Shown here: positions 16,449 through 23,669 of the stretch, in pieces
Layout: the number at the start of each line of letters is the position of its first letter
Position numbering within the stretch: position 1 is the first letter of the stretch
Source: Asticcacaulis machinosus
Lineage (GTDB): Bacteria > Pseudomonadota > Alphaproteobacteria > Caulobacterales > Caulobacteraceae
Assembly: GCF_028550435.1 (NCBI RefSeq)
Contig: NZ_JAQQKV010000002.1
Span: 186,001 to 250,000, forward strand
DNA length: 64,000 nt
Reading direction: 5' to 3'
The notes under the pieces: generated by a model
The model's database searches: none
Told to the model about the DNA's origin: nothing
The model's input: the letters and a program-made list of their open reading frames with translations, nothing else
Position numbers and translations under genes: made by a program

Positions 16449-17621
16449 ATGAACGCGCTCGCCCGAAAAATGAATGAAACCCAGATGGCCGGCATGCAAA
16501 CGACCACCGGCCGCGATGTGCGCAATCTGGCCAGTCTGGGGGAAACCGCCTCGACCAGCCGGGTGCTCAACCTGTCGCAGGTCTATCTGAGCAGTTCAAA
16601 AGACAAAGATTATCTGATGAAGCCTTTCTTCAAGGACAGTCAGATGAACAAGGCGATCCTGGTCAAGCACACCCTGCGTTCCAATGAGCGCATGTTGTTC
16701 TCACGCCACCGCCGGACAGCGACCAAGGTGATTTTACCGTTCGACCCCAATGATCTGAAGCTGGGCGGGCGTTCGGTGTTCGTCAACCAGATCGGTTTTG
16801 ACAGCTTCGCCCGCACCTATTTCAACACCGATGACTTCAATCAGAACTACGATGTGCAGGTCTTAAAGCTTCTGGATGCCTTGCCGTCACTTGATCCGTT
16901 TCTGGTGCGTGAACACCTGTCACGCAGTGGCTACAAGCCGGCGACCTGTTACCTCAAAATTTCGCCGGTTGATGTCCAGCAGATGATCGGCTTTGCCAAT
17001 GCCGAGATTGAACGGCTGGTGATCACCGCCTTTGGTGAGGCTTTACAGTACCGTTCCGTCAAGCTGGCGGGCAAGATTTTGTCCAATGAACTCGACAAAG
17101 AACTGTGGCCGCTGAAATCGACCCTGCGCATGACCGATGAAGAGTTCTCGGACGGCATTTTCTCGTGGCGCGGCTTTCTCTATTTCAAGTGGCGTCACAT
17201 CGAGCTTCAGGACGAAATGCGCAAAGTGTTGGAGGGCCTGGGCAACTATCAGCCCTATAACACCTCCGAAGACAGCATCAAAGAATACCTCAAGGAGGGG
17301 CGGCCCCGTCTGGCGCGCGGTATCGCCGAAGCCATCAAACGCGTGGGTCGGACGCTGGCCGTCTATGATCAGGCCTATGCCGCGCTGGTCGAACAGAAAA
17401 ACCCCGGCCCCTTCCGCCGGTTCCTGCTGGATGGTCCCAGCCTGTTTTACGAACTGGGCGAAAACATCGGCATTTTAGGCCATATCGGCTCCTTCTGGAA
17501 ATACCGCATGGTTCAAAGTGGTCCGCATATGCGCCTGTCGGCCCCGGAATTTGCCGACATGCTTATGGATTTCGAAGATAGCCTCCTGAACATCACCCAT
17601 CATGACAGCGTGGCCTTTTAG
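16449..17621 (+). CDS. Conserved hypothetical protein, paralog A
   Basis: I do not recognise this 390-residue family. It is soluble, without a signal peptide or membrane segment. It shares long near-identical stretches with the next gene: VRNLASL...TSRVLNLSQVY, KVILPFDPNDLKLGGRS, LPSLDPFLVRE, FSWRGFLYFKWRH and EFADMLMDFE. More than half of aligned residues look identical by eye. Recurrent Asp/Arg/Lys-rich helices and a conserved DGIFSWRGFLYFKWRH core suggest a folded scaffold rather than a known enzyme. The position directly behind a receiver gene suggests a signalling partner. Confidence 0.8.
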   Translation: MNALARKMNETQMAGMQTTTGRDVRNLASLGETASTSRVLNLSQVYLSSSKDKDYLMKPFFKDSQMNKAILVKHTLRSNERMLFSRHRRTATKVILPFDPNDLKLGGRSVFVNQIGFDSFARTYFNTDDFNQNYDVQVLKLLDALPSLDPFLVREHLSRSGYKPATCYLKISPVDVQQMIGFANAEIERLVITAFGEALQYRSVKLAGKILSNELDKELWPLKSTLRMTDEEFSDGIFSWRGFLYFKWRHIELQDEMRKVLEGLGNYQPYNTSEDSIKEYLKEGRPRLARGIAEAIKRVGRTLAVYDQAYAALVEQKNPGPFRRFLLDGPSLFYELGENIGILGHIGSFWKYRMVQSGPHMRLSAPEFADMLMDFEDSLLNITHHDSVAF

Positions 17622-17659
17622 GATGGCCGTGCAATCATCCGAGTAACAAAGAGTACCCT

Positions 17660-18823
17660 ATGGCCGCGGTCGCAAAAGCCTTAACTCAGAGCCATTTCAA
17701 GACGACGCGCGAAGTGCGCAATCTGGGCAATCTGACCTTTACCTCGGCCACCAGCCGGGTGCTTAACCTCGCGCAGGTCTATGTCTGGTACGCGGATGAT
17801 CCGACCTACAAAGACCAGCCGTTTTTCGAGAACAGCCAGCTTAACCGTGCTATCATTTTAAAGCACAGTTTGCGGGTCAATGAACGCGGGCTTTATCACA
17901 ACCAGCGCCGTCAGGTGACCAAGGTCATCCTGCCGTTTGACCCCCACGATCTGCGTTTGGGCGGGCGTTCGTTTTTCATCGATCAGATCGGCTTTGATCA
18001 AACGCTTAAGACCTATCTCAACATGGACGATCCGGCCAAGAGCCCGGATGTGCGCATCCTGAAATATCTCGATCAGTTGCCGTCGCTCGACCCGTTTTTG
18101 GTGCGCGATACGCTTGCGCGCAAAGGCGTCAAGCCGGCGCTATGTTATCTGCGTCTGTCATCGGCCGACCTTACACGTATGGCCAGCTTCACCAGCGCGG
18201 AGATCGAGCGTCTGGTGCTGGAAGCCATTGGTGTCGATTCCGGCAAGGCCTCGCTGAAACTTGGCAACAAGATATTGTCGGATAAGCTCGACCTCGAACT
18301 GCGGCCGCTGCAAAAGGCGCTCGGCATGTCGGACGAAGAGTTCCGCGACGGCATATTTTCGTGGCGCGGTTTTCTTTATTACAAATGGCGCCATGTCGAG
18401 CTTCAGGACGAACTGCGCGAAGTGCTGACGGGGCTTGGTTCCTATCAGCCATCAGGCTCATTTGACGAGCTGACCAAGGACTATCTGCGCAAGGCCCGCC
18501 CGCGGATTGCGCGCGCCATCGTGGACACCCTGACCAGAGCGGGCCGCACCCTGCACAGCTACGATATGGCCTACAATTCGCTGGTTAAAAGCCGCGATCC
18601 GGCCCCGTTCCGCCGGTTCCTGTTTAATGGCCTGAGTTTGTTTGCAGAGCTTGGGGAATCGATCGGGACGCTGAACCACGTTTCATCGTTCTGGACATTC
18701 CGGATGCAGAAAACCCAGAATGGCCGCAAACAGCTATCGAGCGCAGAATTCGCCGACATAATGATGGATTTCGAGGCCAGCCTGGCCCACGCTATCAAGA
18801 ACCGTCATAGTCAGACCAACTGA
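17660..18823 (+). CDS. Conserved hypothetical protein, paralog B
   Basis: This 387-residue protein is a tandem duplicate of the previous gene and is collinear over its full length. It shares KVILPFDPHDLRLGGRS, LPSLDPFLVRD, AEIERLVLEAIG, DEEFRDGIFSWRGFLYYKWRHVELQDEL and PFRRFLFNGLSLF. The N-terminal 15 and the C-terminal 10 residues differ most. There is no signal peptide or membrane segment. The 38-base gap keeps it in the same transcription unit. Function is unknown; conservation of both copies implies they are not redundant. Confidence 0.8.
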   Translation: MAAVAKALTQSHFKTTREVRNLGNLTFTSATSRVLNLAQVYVWYADDPTYKDQPFFENSQLNRAIILKHSLRVNERGLYHNQRRQVTKVILPFDPHDLRLGGRSFFIDQIGFDQTLKTYLNMDDPAKSPDVRILKYLDQLPSLDPFLVRDTLARKGVKPALCYLRLSSADLTRMASFTSAEIERLVLEAIGVDSGKASLKLGNKILSDKLDLELRPLQKALGMSDEEFRDGIFSWRGFLYYKWRHVELQDELREVLTGLGSYQPSGSFDELTKDYLRKARPRIARAIVDTLTRAGRTLHSYDMAYNSLVKSRDPAPFRRFLFNGLSLFAELGESIGTLNHVSSFWTFRMQKTQNGRKQLSSAEFADIMMDFEASLAHAIKNRHSQTN

Positions 18824-18888
18824 GCCTGCAGCATTGTTGATAGGGTTGATGATCCGACTCGTCCAACCGGATCAGTGGAGTCCAACAT

Positions 18889-19155
18889 TTAGATAAGTCG
18901 CGGATTAAGCATTAAAGCCGCCAATCCAGATGCCGTGAAAACAGCAAGAAAGCACAACATAGATAGGCCTAAACACTTTCTGGCTTCACCAGAGGCGCGG
19001 CGGAAACTATGTCCGAAGGCCAGCAATATGAACCAATTCAGCAGGATAAAAGGCAGGATTGGGAAACTTTTGATGTAGACGGCACAAATCAGCATCACTG
19101 CCGAAACCGCCACGCCAAACACTAGTAACCATCTGTATTTATGAGATGAATCCAT
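18889..19155 (-). CDS. Small membrane protein coupled to the ABC exporter
   Basis: The start chosen is the ATG at 19155, whose A is also the last base of the upstream ABC exporter stop (TGATG), a typical translational coupling. This gives 88 residues with three hydrophobic segments (about 9-26, 30-47 and 63-82). I do not recognise a family. A longer frame exists upstream but would overlap the ABC gene by 70 bases. It may modulate or accompany the exporter. Confidence 0.55.
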   Translation of the reverse strand: MDSSHKYRWLLVFGVAVSAVMLICAVYIKSFPILPFILLNWFILLAFGHSFRRASGEARKCLGLSMLCFLAVFTASGLAALMLNPRLI

Positions 19156-21020
19156 CACTCCACCTGCGCTTCGACCTTGGCGAGGGTTTCGCGGGCTTCG
19201 TCGGCAGCGCGCTGACGCTCCCACATGCCATGATAGATGCCCTCAAGCCGCATAAGCTGGTGGTGGGTGCCGCGCTCGGCCACCACGCCATCTTTCAGCA
19301 CCAGAATCTCATCGGCACCCACAACCGTCGACAGGCGGTGCGCGATCACCAAGGTCGTGCGGTTTTGCGAAACTTCATCGAGAGACGCCTGAATTTCGCG
19401 CTCGGTATGGGTATCAAGCGCCGAGGTTGCTTCATCAAGGATCAGGATCGGCGGGGCTTTGAGCAAGGTGCGTGCAATGGCCACGCGCTGCTTTTCACCG
19501 CCCGACAGTTTCAAACCGCGCTCACCGACTTCGGTATCAAATCCCTTGGGCAAGGAGGTGATAAAGTTTGAAATCTGGGCCTTGTCCGCCGCCGCTTCGA
19601 TCTCGGCGCGTGACGCGCCCGCCCGGCCATAGGCGACATTATAAGCGATGGTGTCGTTAAACAGGACGGTATCCTGCGGCACCATACCAATAGCATGGCG
19701 CAGGGAGGCCTGATTGACGGTGCGGATATCCTGACCGTCGATTTCAATCGAGCCGCCCTTAACGTCGTAAAACCGGAACAGCAGCCGTGAAATGGTCGAT
19801 TTACCGGCACCCGAAGGCCCGACAATCGCGACGGTTTTGCCCGCCGGGACTTCAAACGACACCCCTTTCAGGATCGGCCGGTCGGCATCGTATGAGAACA
19901 CCACATCTTTAAACGCCACGGCTCCGGCAGCGATCTTAAGGTCGGCGGCATTGGCATCATCGACCACTTCGGCGGGCTCATCCAGCAGCTTGAACATCGA
20001 ATCCATATCGACCAGCGAGGTGGTGATTTCGCGGTAGAGCGTGCCGATGAAATTGAGCGGGATGGAAAGCTGCATCATGAAGGCGTTGATCATCACAAAA
20101 TGACCGACCGTCTGGGTGCCGCGCGACACTTCGTACGCCGACATCAGCATCACAATCGTCATGCCGATCGAGAAGATGATCGCCTGGCCCAGGTTCAGCC
20201 AGGCCAGAGACGTATAGGTCTTGATCGCGGCTTTTTCGTAATCGCCGGTGGCTTTGTTATAGCGGTTGGATTCGAGCGTCTCATTGCCGAAATATTTGAC
20301 GGTCTCAAAATTCAACAGGGAATCGACGGCCTTGGACATGGAGTCGGTGTCGGCATCGTTCATATCCTTGCGGATCTGAATGCGCTTATTCGACGCCCAG
20401 ACCGAGAACCAGACATAGATCACCACCGTGACCACGACGACGACCACATACATGACGCTGAACTGGTTGGCGATGATGGCCGAGGTCAGCACAAACTCGA
20501 TCAGGGTCGGAATGGCGATCATCATGGTCAGGCGGATGATGGTCTCAATGCCCGTCTTGCCGCGCTCAATCACCCGCGACAAACCGCCGGTGCGACGCTG
20601 CAGGTGGAAGCGCAGCGACAGATTATGCAAATGGACAAAGGTGCGGTTGGCCAGACCCCGCACGGCATGTTGGCCGACCGCCGCAAACAAAGCGTCGCGC
20701 ACCTGATTAAAGCCGTTGGACAGCAACCGCGCCACGCCATACGCCACCACCAGAATGATCGGTGAGGCAATCAAAAGCCCTAACACCTCCGGCGCCTCGC
20801 CTTCGCCGGATAAGGCGTTAGTCGCCCATTTATAGGTGTACGGAATAAAGACCGTCAGCACCTTACCCAGTAGCATGAACACCATCGCCAGCACGACCTG
20901 CATCTGAAGGTCGGCGCGGTCCTTTGGCCACAGATAGGGCTTCAAAAAGTCGATGGTGCCCTGAAAGCTGGCGTTGGGTCGCATCATAGGTGATTGCGGT
21001 GCAGAGTTAGGATCGGCCAT
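19155..21020 (-). CDS. Atm1/HMT1-type ABC exporter (fused membrane and ATPase domains)
   Basis: The 621-residue protein has a six-helix exporter domain (about 40-330) and an ATPase domain (about 365-600) with Walker A GPSGAGKST (401-409), signature LSGGEKQ (505-511), Walker B Asp529 in ILILDEATSALD and H-loop His561. Length, the N-terminal layout and the ATPase sequence fit the Atm1/HMT1 group, which exports glutathione-linked compounds and affects Fe-S and heavy-metal homeostasis. The group call is by general resemblance. A small membrane protein is coupled to its stop. Confidence 0.88.
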   Translation of the reverse strand: MADPNSAPQSPMMRPNASFQGTIDFLKPYLWPKDRADLQMQVVLAMVFMLLGKVLTVFIPYTYKWATNALSGEGEAPEVLGLLIASPIILVVAYGVARLLSNGFNQVRDALFAAVGQHAVRGLANRTFVHLHNLSLRFHLQRRTGGLSRVIERGKTGIETIIRLTMMIAIPTLIEFVLTSAIIANQFSVMYVVVVVVTVVIYVWFSVWASNKRIQIRKDMNDADTDSMSKAVDSLLNFETVKYFGNETLESNRYNKATGDYEKAAIKTYTSLAWLNLGQAIIFSIGMTIVMLMSAYEVSRGTQTVGHFVMINAFMMQLSIPLNFIGTLYREITTSLVDMDSMFKLLDEPAEVVDDANAADLKIAAGAVAFKDVVFSYDADRPILKGVSFEVPAGKTVAIVGPSGAGKSTISRLLFRFYDVKGGSIEIDGQDIRTVNQASLRHAIGMVPQDTVLFNDTIAYNVAYGRAGASRAEIEAAADKAQISNFITSLPKGFDTEVGERGLKLSGGEKQRVAIARTLLKAPPILILDEATSALDTHTEREIQASLDEVSQNRTTLVIAHRLSTVVGADEILVLKDGVVAERGTHHQLMRLEGIYHGMWERQRAADEARETLAKVEAQVE

Positions 21021-21176
21021 CTATTCAGGCACTTTCGGCAAAGGCTTTAGGAGTCACGCCTATATAGGGCGATGCGCTTTTAAAACCAAATCTTGCAGTG
21101 ATTTATTTTGAGCCTTTGAAATTTTATCCAGTTCCGATAATGTTTGATCATAAATAATCACATGGGAGACTGCCCG

Positions 21177-21983
21177 ATGCTGACCCGCCGTTTGTGTATT
21201 GCCGCCGCATTGGCCTGCCTGACCGCGCCGGCCTTCGCCACCGAGGCGCTTAAGCCGATCCGGGTGATACTGGTTGGCGATTCGACCATGACCGACAAAT
21301 CCGGCTACGGCAAAGGCTTCTGCGCCCAGTTCAAACCGGAAGCGGTGACCTGCGTCAATGCCGCCCGCGGCGGGCGTTCCTCCAAAAGCTACCGCGTCGA
21401 AGGCCTGTGGGATAAGGTCATGGCCGATCTGCCGGTCGGGAATTTCGATAAGACCTATGTGCTGATCCAGTTCGGGCACAATGACGGATCATGGCGGCCG
21501 GAGCGGCGCACCGACGTGGAAACCGAATTCGGCCCGAATATGCGCAACTATGTCTATGACGTGAAAAAGGCCGGGGCTGTGCCGGTGCTGGTCACACCGT
21601 TGACCCAACGCCATTTCAAGAATTTCAAGGTTCAGAACGACCTGCTGCCGTGGGCGCAGGTCACCCGCCTGATCGCCCGCACCACCGATACCACCCTGAT
21701 CGACCTCTATGCCGAAGGACAATCAAAAGTGCAGGACATGGGCATCGCGGAATCGCTCACGCTCGCGGGTCAACCGGTGCCGCAAAATGTGCTGGATGCG
21801 GCACCGTCCGGCACGACCGTGCCTGCGGTATTCACCGACGCCTCTCAGGGCCAAGGCAGCGCGCAGGCCTTTGATTATACCCACACAGGCCCCAAGGGAT
21901 CGGAATACTTCGGCAAGATGGTGGTCGACCTGTGGGTCAAGGCCGACCCGAAAATAGCCGCCTATGTGGGCGCCCCGAATTAG
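21177..21983 (+). CDS. Rhamnogalacturonan acetylesterase-like SGNH hydrolase (CE12)
   Basis: The ATG at 21177 follows GGGAG and opens a signal peptide (1-21, ending AFA). The 268-residue protein is a GDSL/SGNH hydrolase: Ser36 in VGDSTMTD, Gly in NAARGGRSS, Asn in QFGHNDGS, and the Asp233/His236 pair in DYTHTG. This set is typical of CE12 esterases that remove acetyl groups from pectic rhamnogalacturonan. It is secreted and fits the other plant-polymer enzymes of the window. It is a single gene, divergent from the ABC exporter. Confidence 0.88.
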   Translation: MLTRRLCIAAALACLTAPAFATEALKPIRVILVGDSTMTDKSGYGKGFCAQFKPEAVTCVNAARGGRSSKSYRVEGLWDKVMADLPVGNFDKTYVLIQFGHNDGSWRPERRTDVETEFGPNMRNYVYDVKKAGAVPVLVTPLTQRHFKNFKVQNDLLPWAQVTRLIARTTDTTLIDLYAEGQSKVQDMGIAESLTLAGQPVPQNVLDAAPSGTTVPAVFTDASQGQGSAQAFDYTHTGPKGSEYFGKMVVDLWVKADPKIAAYVGAPN

Positions 21984-22027
21984 GGCCCAAATTAGAAAGT
22001 GGTGGCAAATAACCATAGGCCAACCTT

Positions 22028-22151
22028 CTCCTCCCTACACAGTGGGGAGGTGCCGAGCCTGCCGAGGCGGAGGGGTACCTTGACGGGCGGTTATACCCCT
22101 CCGTCACATCGCTTCGCTCAATGACACCTCCCCATAAAATGGGGAGGAGGA
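22028..22151. repeat. Intergenic palindromic element
   Basis: Outer arms CTCCTCCC (22029-22036) and GGGGAGGAGG (22141-22150) are inverted. Inner segments GGAGGGGTA and TACCCCTCC are also inverted, and a TCGCTTCGCTCA motif lies between. It resembles the elements found inside the nitrate operons. It fills the gap between the CE12 gene and the P-loop kinase; no gene is present there. Confidence 0.6.
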
Positions 22152-22188
22152 AATATCGTGAACTGCAATCTTAAATTGTCACCACAGC

Positions 22189-22695
22189 CTAGGCCAAAGC
22201 CATAAGTTCGTGACGGATCACCTCAAAGCCCTCATCGGCATGAGGGGGTTCAAAAAACCCGCTGACAATGCCGAAATCGCGGCTGGTAGCGGCGAAGTTG
22301 TGCGCGCCGCTGAGGTTGCGGGCTTTCAGCCGCTGACGGCAGACCTCATCCGGCGTATCCAGAAAATGCAGTTCGTGAGCCGCATTGGCATTGACGCAGA
22401 GCTGGCGCATCCAGCGACGCTGATTACGGGTATTGGCCGGAAAATCAAGTACGACCGACAGCCCTGCCCGCAGCAGGTCCTCCACATGGGGGCCGACCAC
22501 ATCACGCAGCTTGGCCGAATAAAACACATAGTCATCAAGATTTGAGATCTGGTTCTTATAGAGCCGCGCCAGCCAGGCGTCTTCGCTGATCGCCACCGTG
22601 TGCGGGCGCGTGGCCAGCTTGGTCGACAGGGTCGATTTACCCGCGGCGATCTTGCCGCACAGCATGTAAAGTTTCGGCTGGGAATTTAGCGACAT
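22189..22695 (-). CDS. P-loop kinase-like ATP-binding protein (AAA_33)
   Basis: The start at 22695 (MSLNSQPKLYMLCGK) has an AAAGGA ribosome site and gives 168 residues. The Walker A motif GKIAAGKST is at 14-22. A DFPANTRNQRRW segment and a TPDEVCRQRLKARN lid region follow. This is the layout of small kinases and phosphotransferases such as gluconate kinase or zeta/chloramphenicol phosphotransferases. The substrate is unknown. The gene lies 43 bases beyond a strong terminator that follows an Ile/Val-rich leader peptide, so its expression may be attenuated. Confidence 0.75.
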   Translation of the reverse strand: MSLNSQPKLYMLCGKIAAGKSTLSTKLATRPHTVAISEDAWLARLYKNQISNLDDYVFYSAKLRDVVGPHVEDLLRAGLSVVLDFPANTRNQRRWMRQLCVNANAAHELHFLDTPDEVCRQRLKARNLSGAHNFAATSRDFGIVSGFFEPPHADEGFEVIRHELMALA

Positions 22696-22737
22696 GGTGG
22701 ATCCTTTAAGTAGATTGGTACTCAGGAAGCCAGGCAT

Positions 22738-22763
22738 AAAAAAACCCGCCTCCTGGGCGGGTT
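22738..22763 (-). terminator. Attenuator-type intrinsic terminator
   Basis: On the minus strand AACCCGCC (22763-22756), a CAGGA loop, and GGCGGGTT (22750-22743) form a perfect 8-bp stem followed directly by TTTTT (22742-22738). It lies 27 bases after the leader peptide stop and 43 bases before the start of the P-loop kinase gene. Confidence 0.88.
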
Positions 22764-22790
22764 GGCGACGGTTCTGACCTCAGACGCGCT

Positions 22791-22856
22791 CTATCCCACC
22801 ACCGGTTCGGTGATGATAATAATCGCGGCGGCTACGATGAAAGCGGTCTTGGTCAT
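22791..22856 (-). CDS. Putative Ile/Val attenuation leader peptide
   Basis: A 21-codon frame opens at ATG 22856 and stops at TAG 22791. It starts MTKTAFIV, continues with AAAIIIIT and ends EPVVG: five Ile, three Val and four Ala among 21 residues. The four consecutive Ile codons (ATT ATT ATC ATC) and the paired GTG Val codons are what a branched-chain amino-acid attenuator needs to stall ribosomes. A self-pairing CACCG-AAC-CGGTG stretch covers its last codons, and a strong terminator follows. No good ribosome site is visible. No ilv gene lies downstream in this window, only a P-loop kinase. Confidence 0.55.
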   Translation of the reverse strand: MTKTAFIVAAAIIIITEPVVG

Positions 22857-22895
22857 GGCTATCTGATTACAGGCTGAGGGGCTGGCTGTAAACCC

Positions 22896-23594
22896 CTATA
22901 TCGCACAGCCATCCGGCCCACACGCTTCACCCTCTGCGCTCTGAGGCGCAATGTCTTTCCATGCGGATTCCAATGCCTGCGCAAAGGCTTCCGGCGGCTG
23001 GGCCCCTGACAGGGCATAGCGGTTGTTCAGCACAAAGAACGGCACGCCCTGCGCCCCACGCGCAGTGATAAATTCCTGTTCTTCTCGTACCGTATCGGCA
23101 TAGCGGTCGGTTTTCAGAAACGCCGTCACGGCCTCAGCCTCAAGGCCGACCTCTGCGGCCAAAGCGACCAGCATCGCATCGTCAAACAGCGACTGTTCTT
23201 CGGTGAAATTGGCGCGGTAAAGCCGCTCAATCATCGCTTCGGCCAGGCCATGATCTTCGGCCAGCTTGATCAGGCGGTGGGCCTTCAGCGTATCCCCGTT
23301 CAGGGTGTTTTCCAAATGGTAGTCAAGCCCGACGCTTGCCGCCATCTGAACCACCCGCGCCTGATTTTGAACGACCTGCTCCGGGGTCATGCGGTATTTC
23401 AGTTGCAGCATGTCTTTGACCGGCGTCACCGGCTGATCCGGCGACAAACGAAAGGCATGGTGATGCACTTCGACCTGATCGTGGCCCGCGAAATCTTTCA
23501 GCGCGATCTCGAACTGGCGCTTACCGATCCAACAGAACGGGCAGATAATATCCGACCAGATATCAACACGCAGGGTTTCAGGGGCAACGGTCAT
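22896..23594 (-). CDS. FrnE/DsbA-family oxidoreductase
   Basis: The 232-residue protein is a thioredoxin-fold DsbA-like protein without a signal peptide. It has the CPFC active site at Cys18/Cys21, a helical insert, the cis-Pro strand GVPFFVLNNRYALSGAQ and a C-terminal CGPDGCAI tail. This is the FrnE/2-hydroxychromene-2-carboxylate isomerase-like group, cytosolic disulfide oxidoreductases linked to oxidative stress. The extra C-terminal Cys pair is notable. It is a single gene, 40 bases upstream of the Ile/Val leader peptide on the same strand. Confidence 0.87.
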   Translation of the reverse strand: MTVAPETLRVDIWSDIICPFCWIGKRQFEIALKDFAGHDQVEVHHHAFRLSPDQPVTPVKDMLQLKYRMTPEQVVQNQARVVQMAASVGLDYHLENTLNGDTLKAHRLIKLAEDHGLAEAMIERLYRANFTEEQSLFDDAMLVALAAEVGLEAEAVTAFLKTDRYADTVREEQEFITARGAQGVPFFVLNNRYALSGAQPPEAFAQALESAWKDIAPQSAEGEACGPDGCAI

Positions 23595-23669
23595 GGTTGA
23601 GCCTTTCGTTTCGGCTTATATCGGTGTGGGAGGCATTGCGTACAAGCAGGCAGGTTAAGGTAACTGCAC

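Noticed and set aside
20100-20765. Plus-strand open frame of about 220 codons with many His/Asp residues
   Set aside because: It is antisense to the membrane domain of the ABC exporter, whose frame carries all the conserved motifs.
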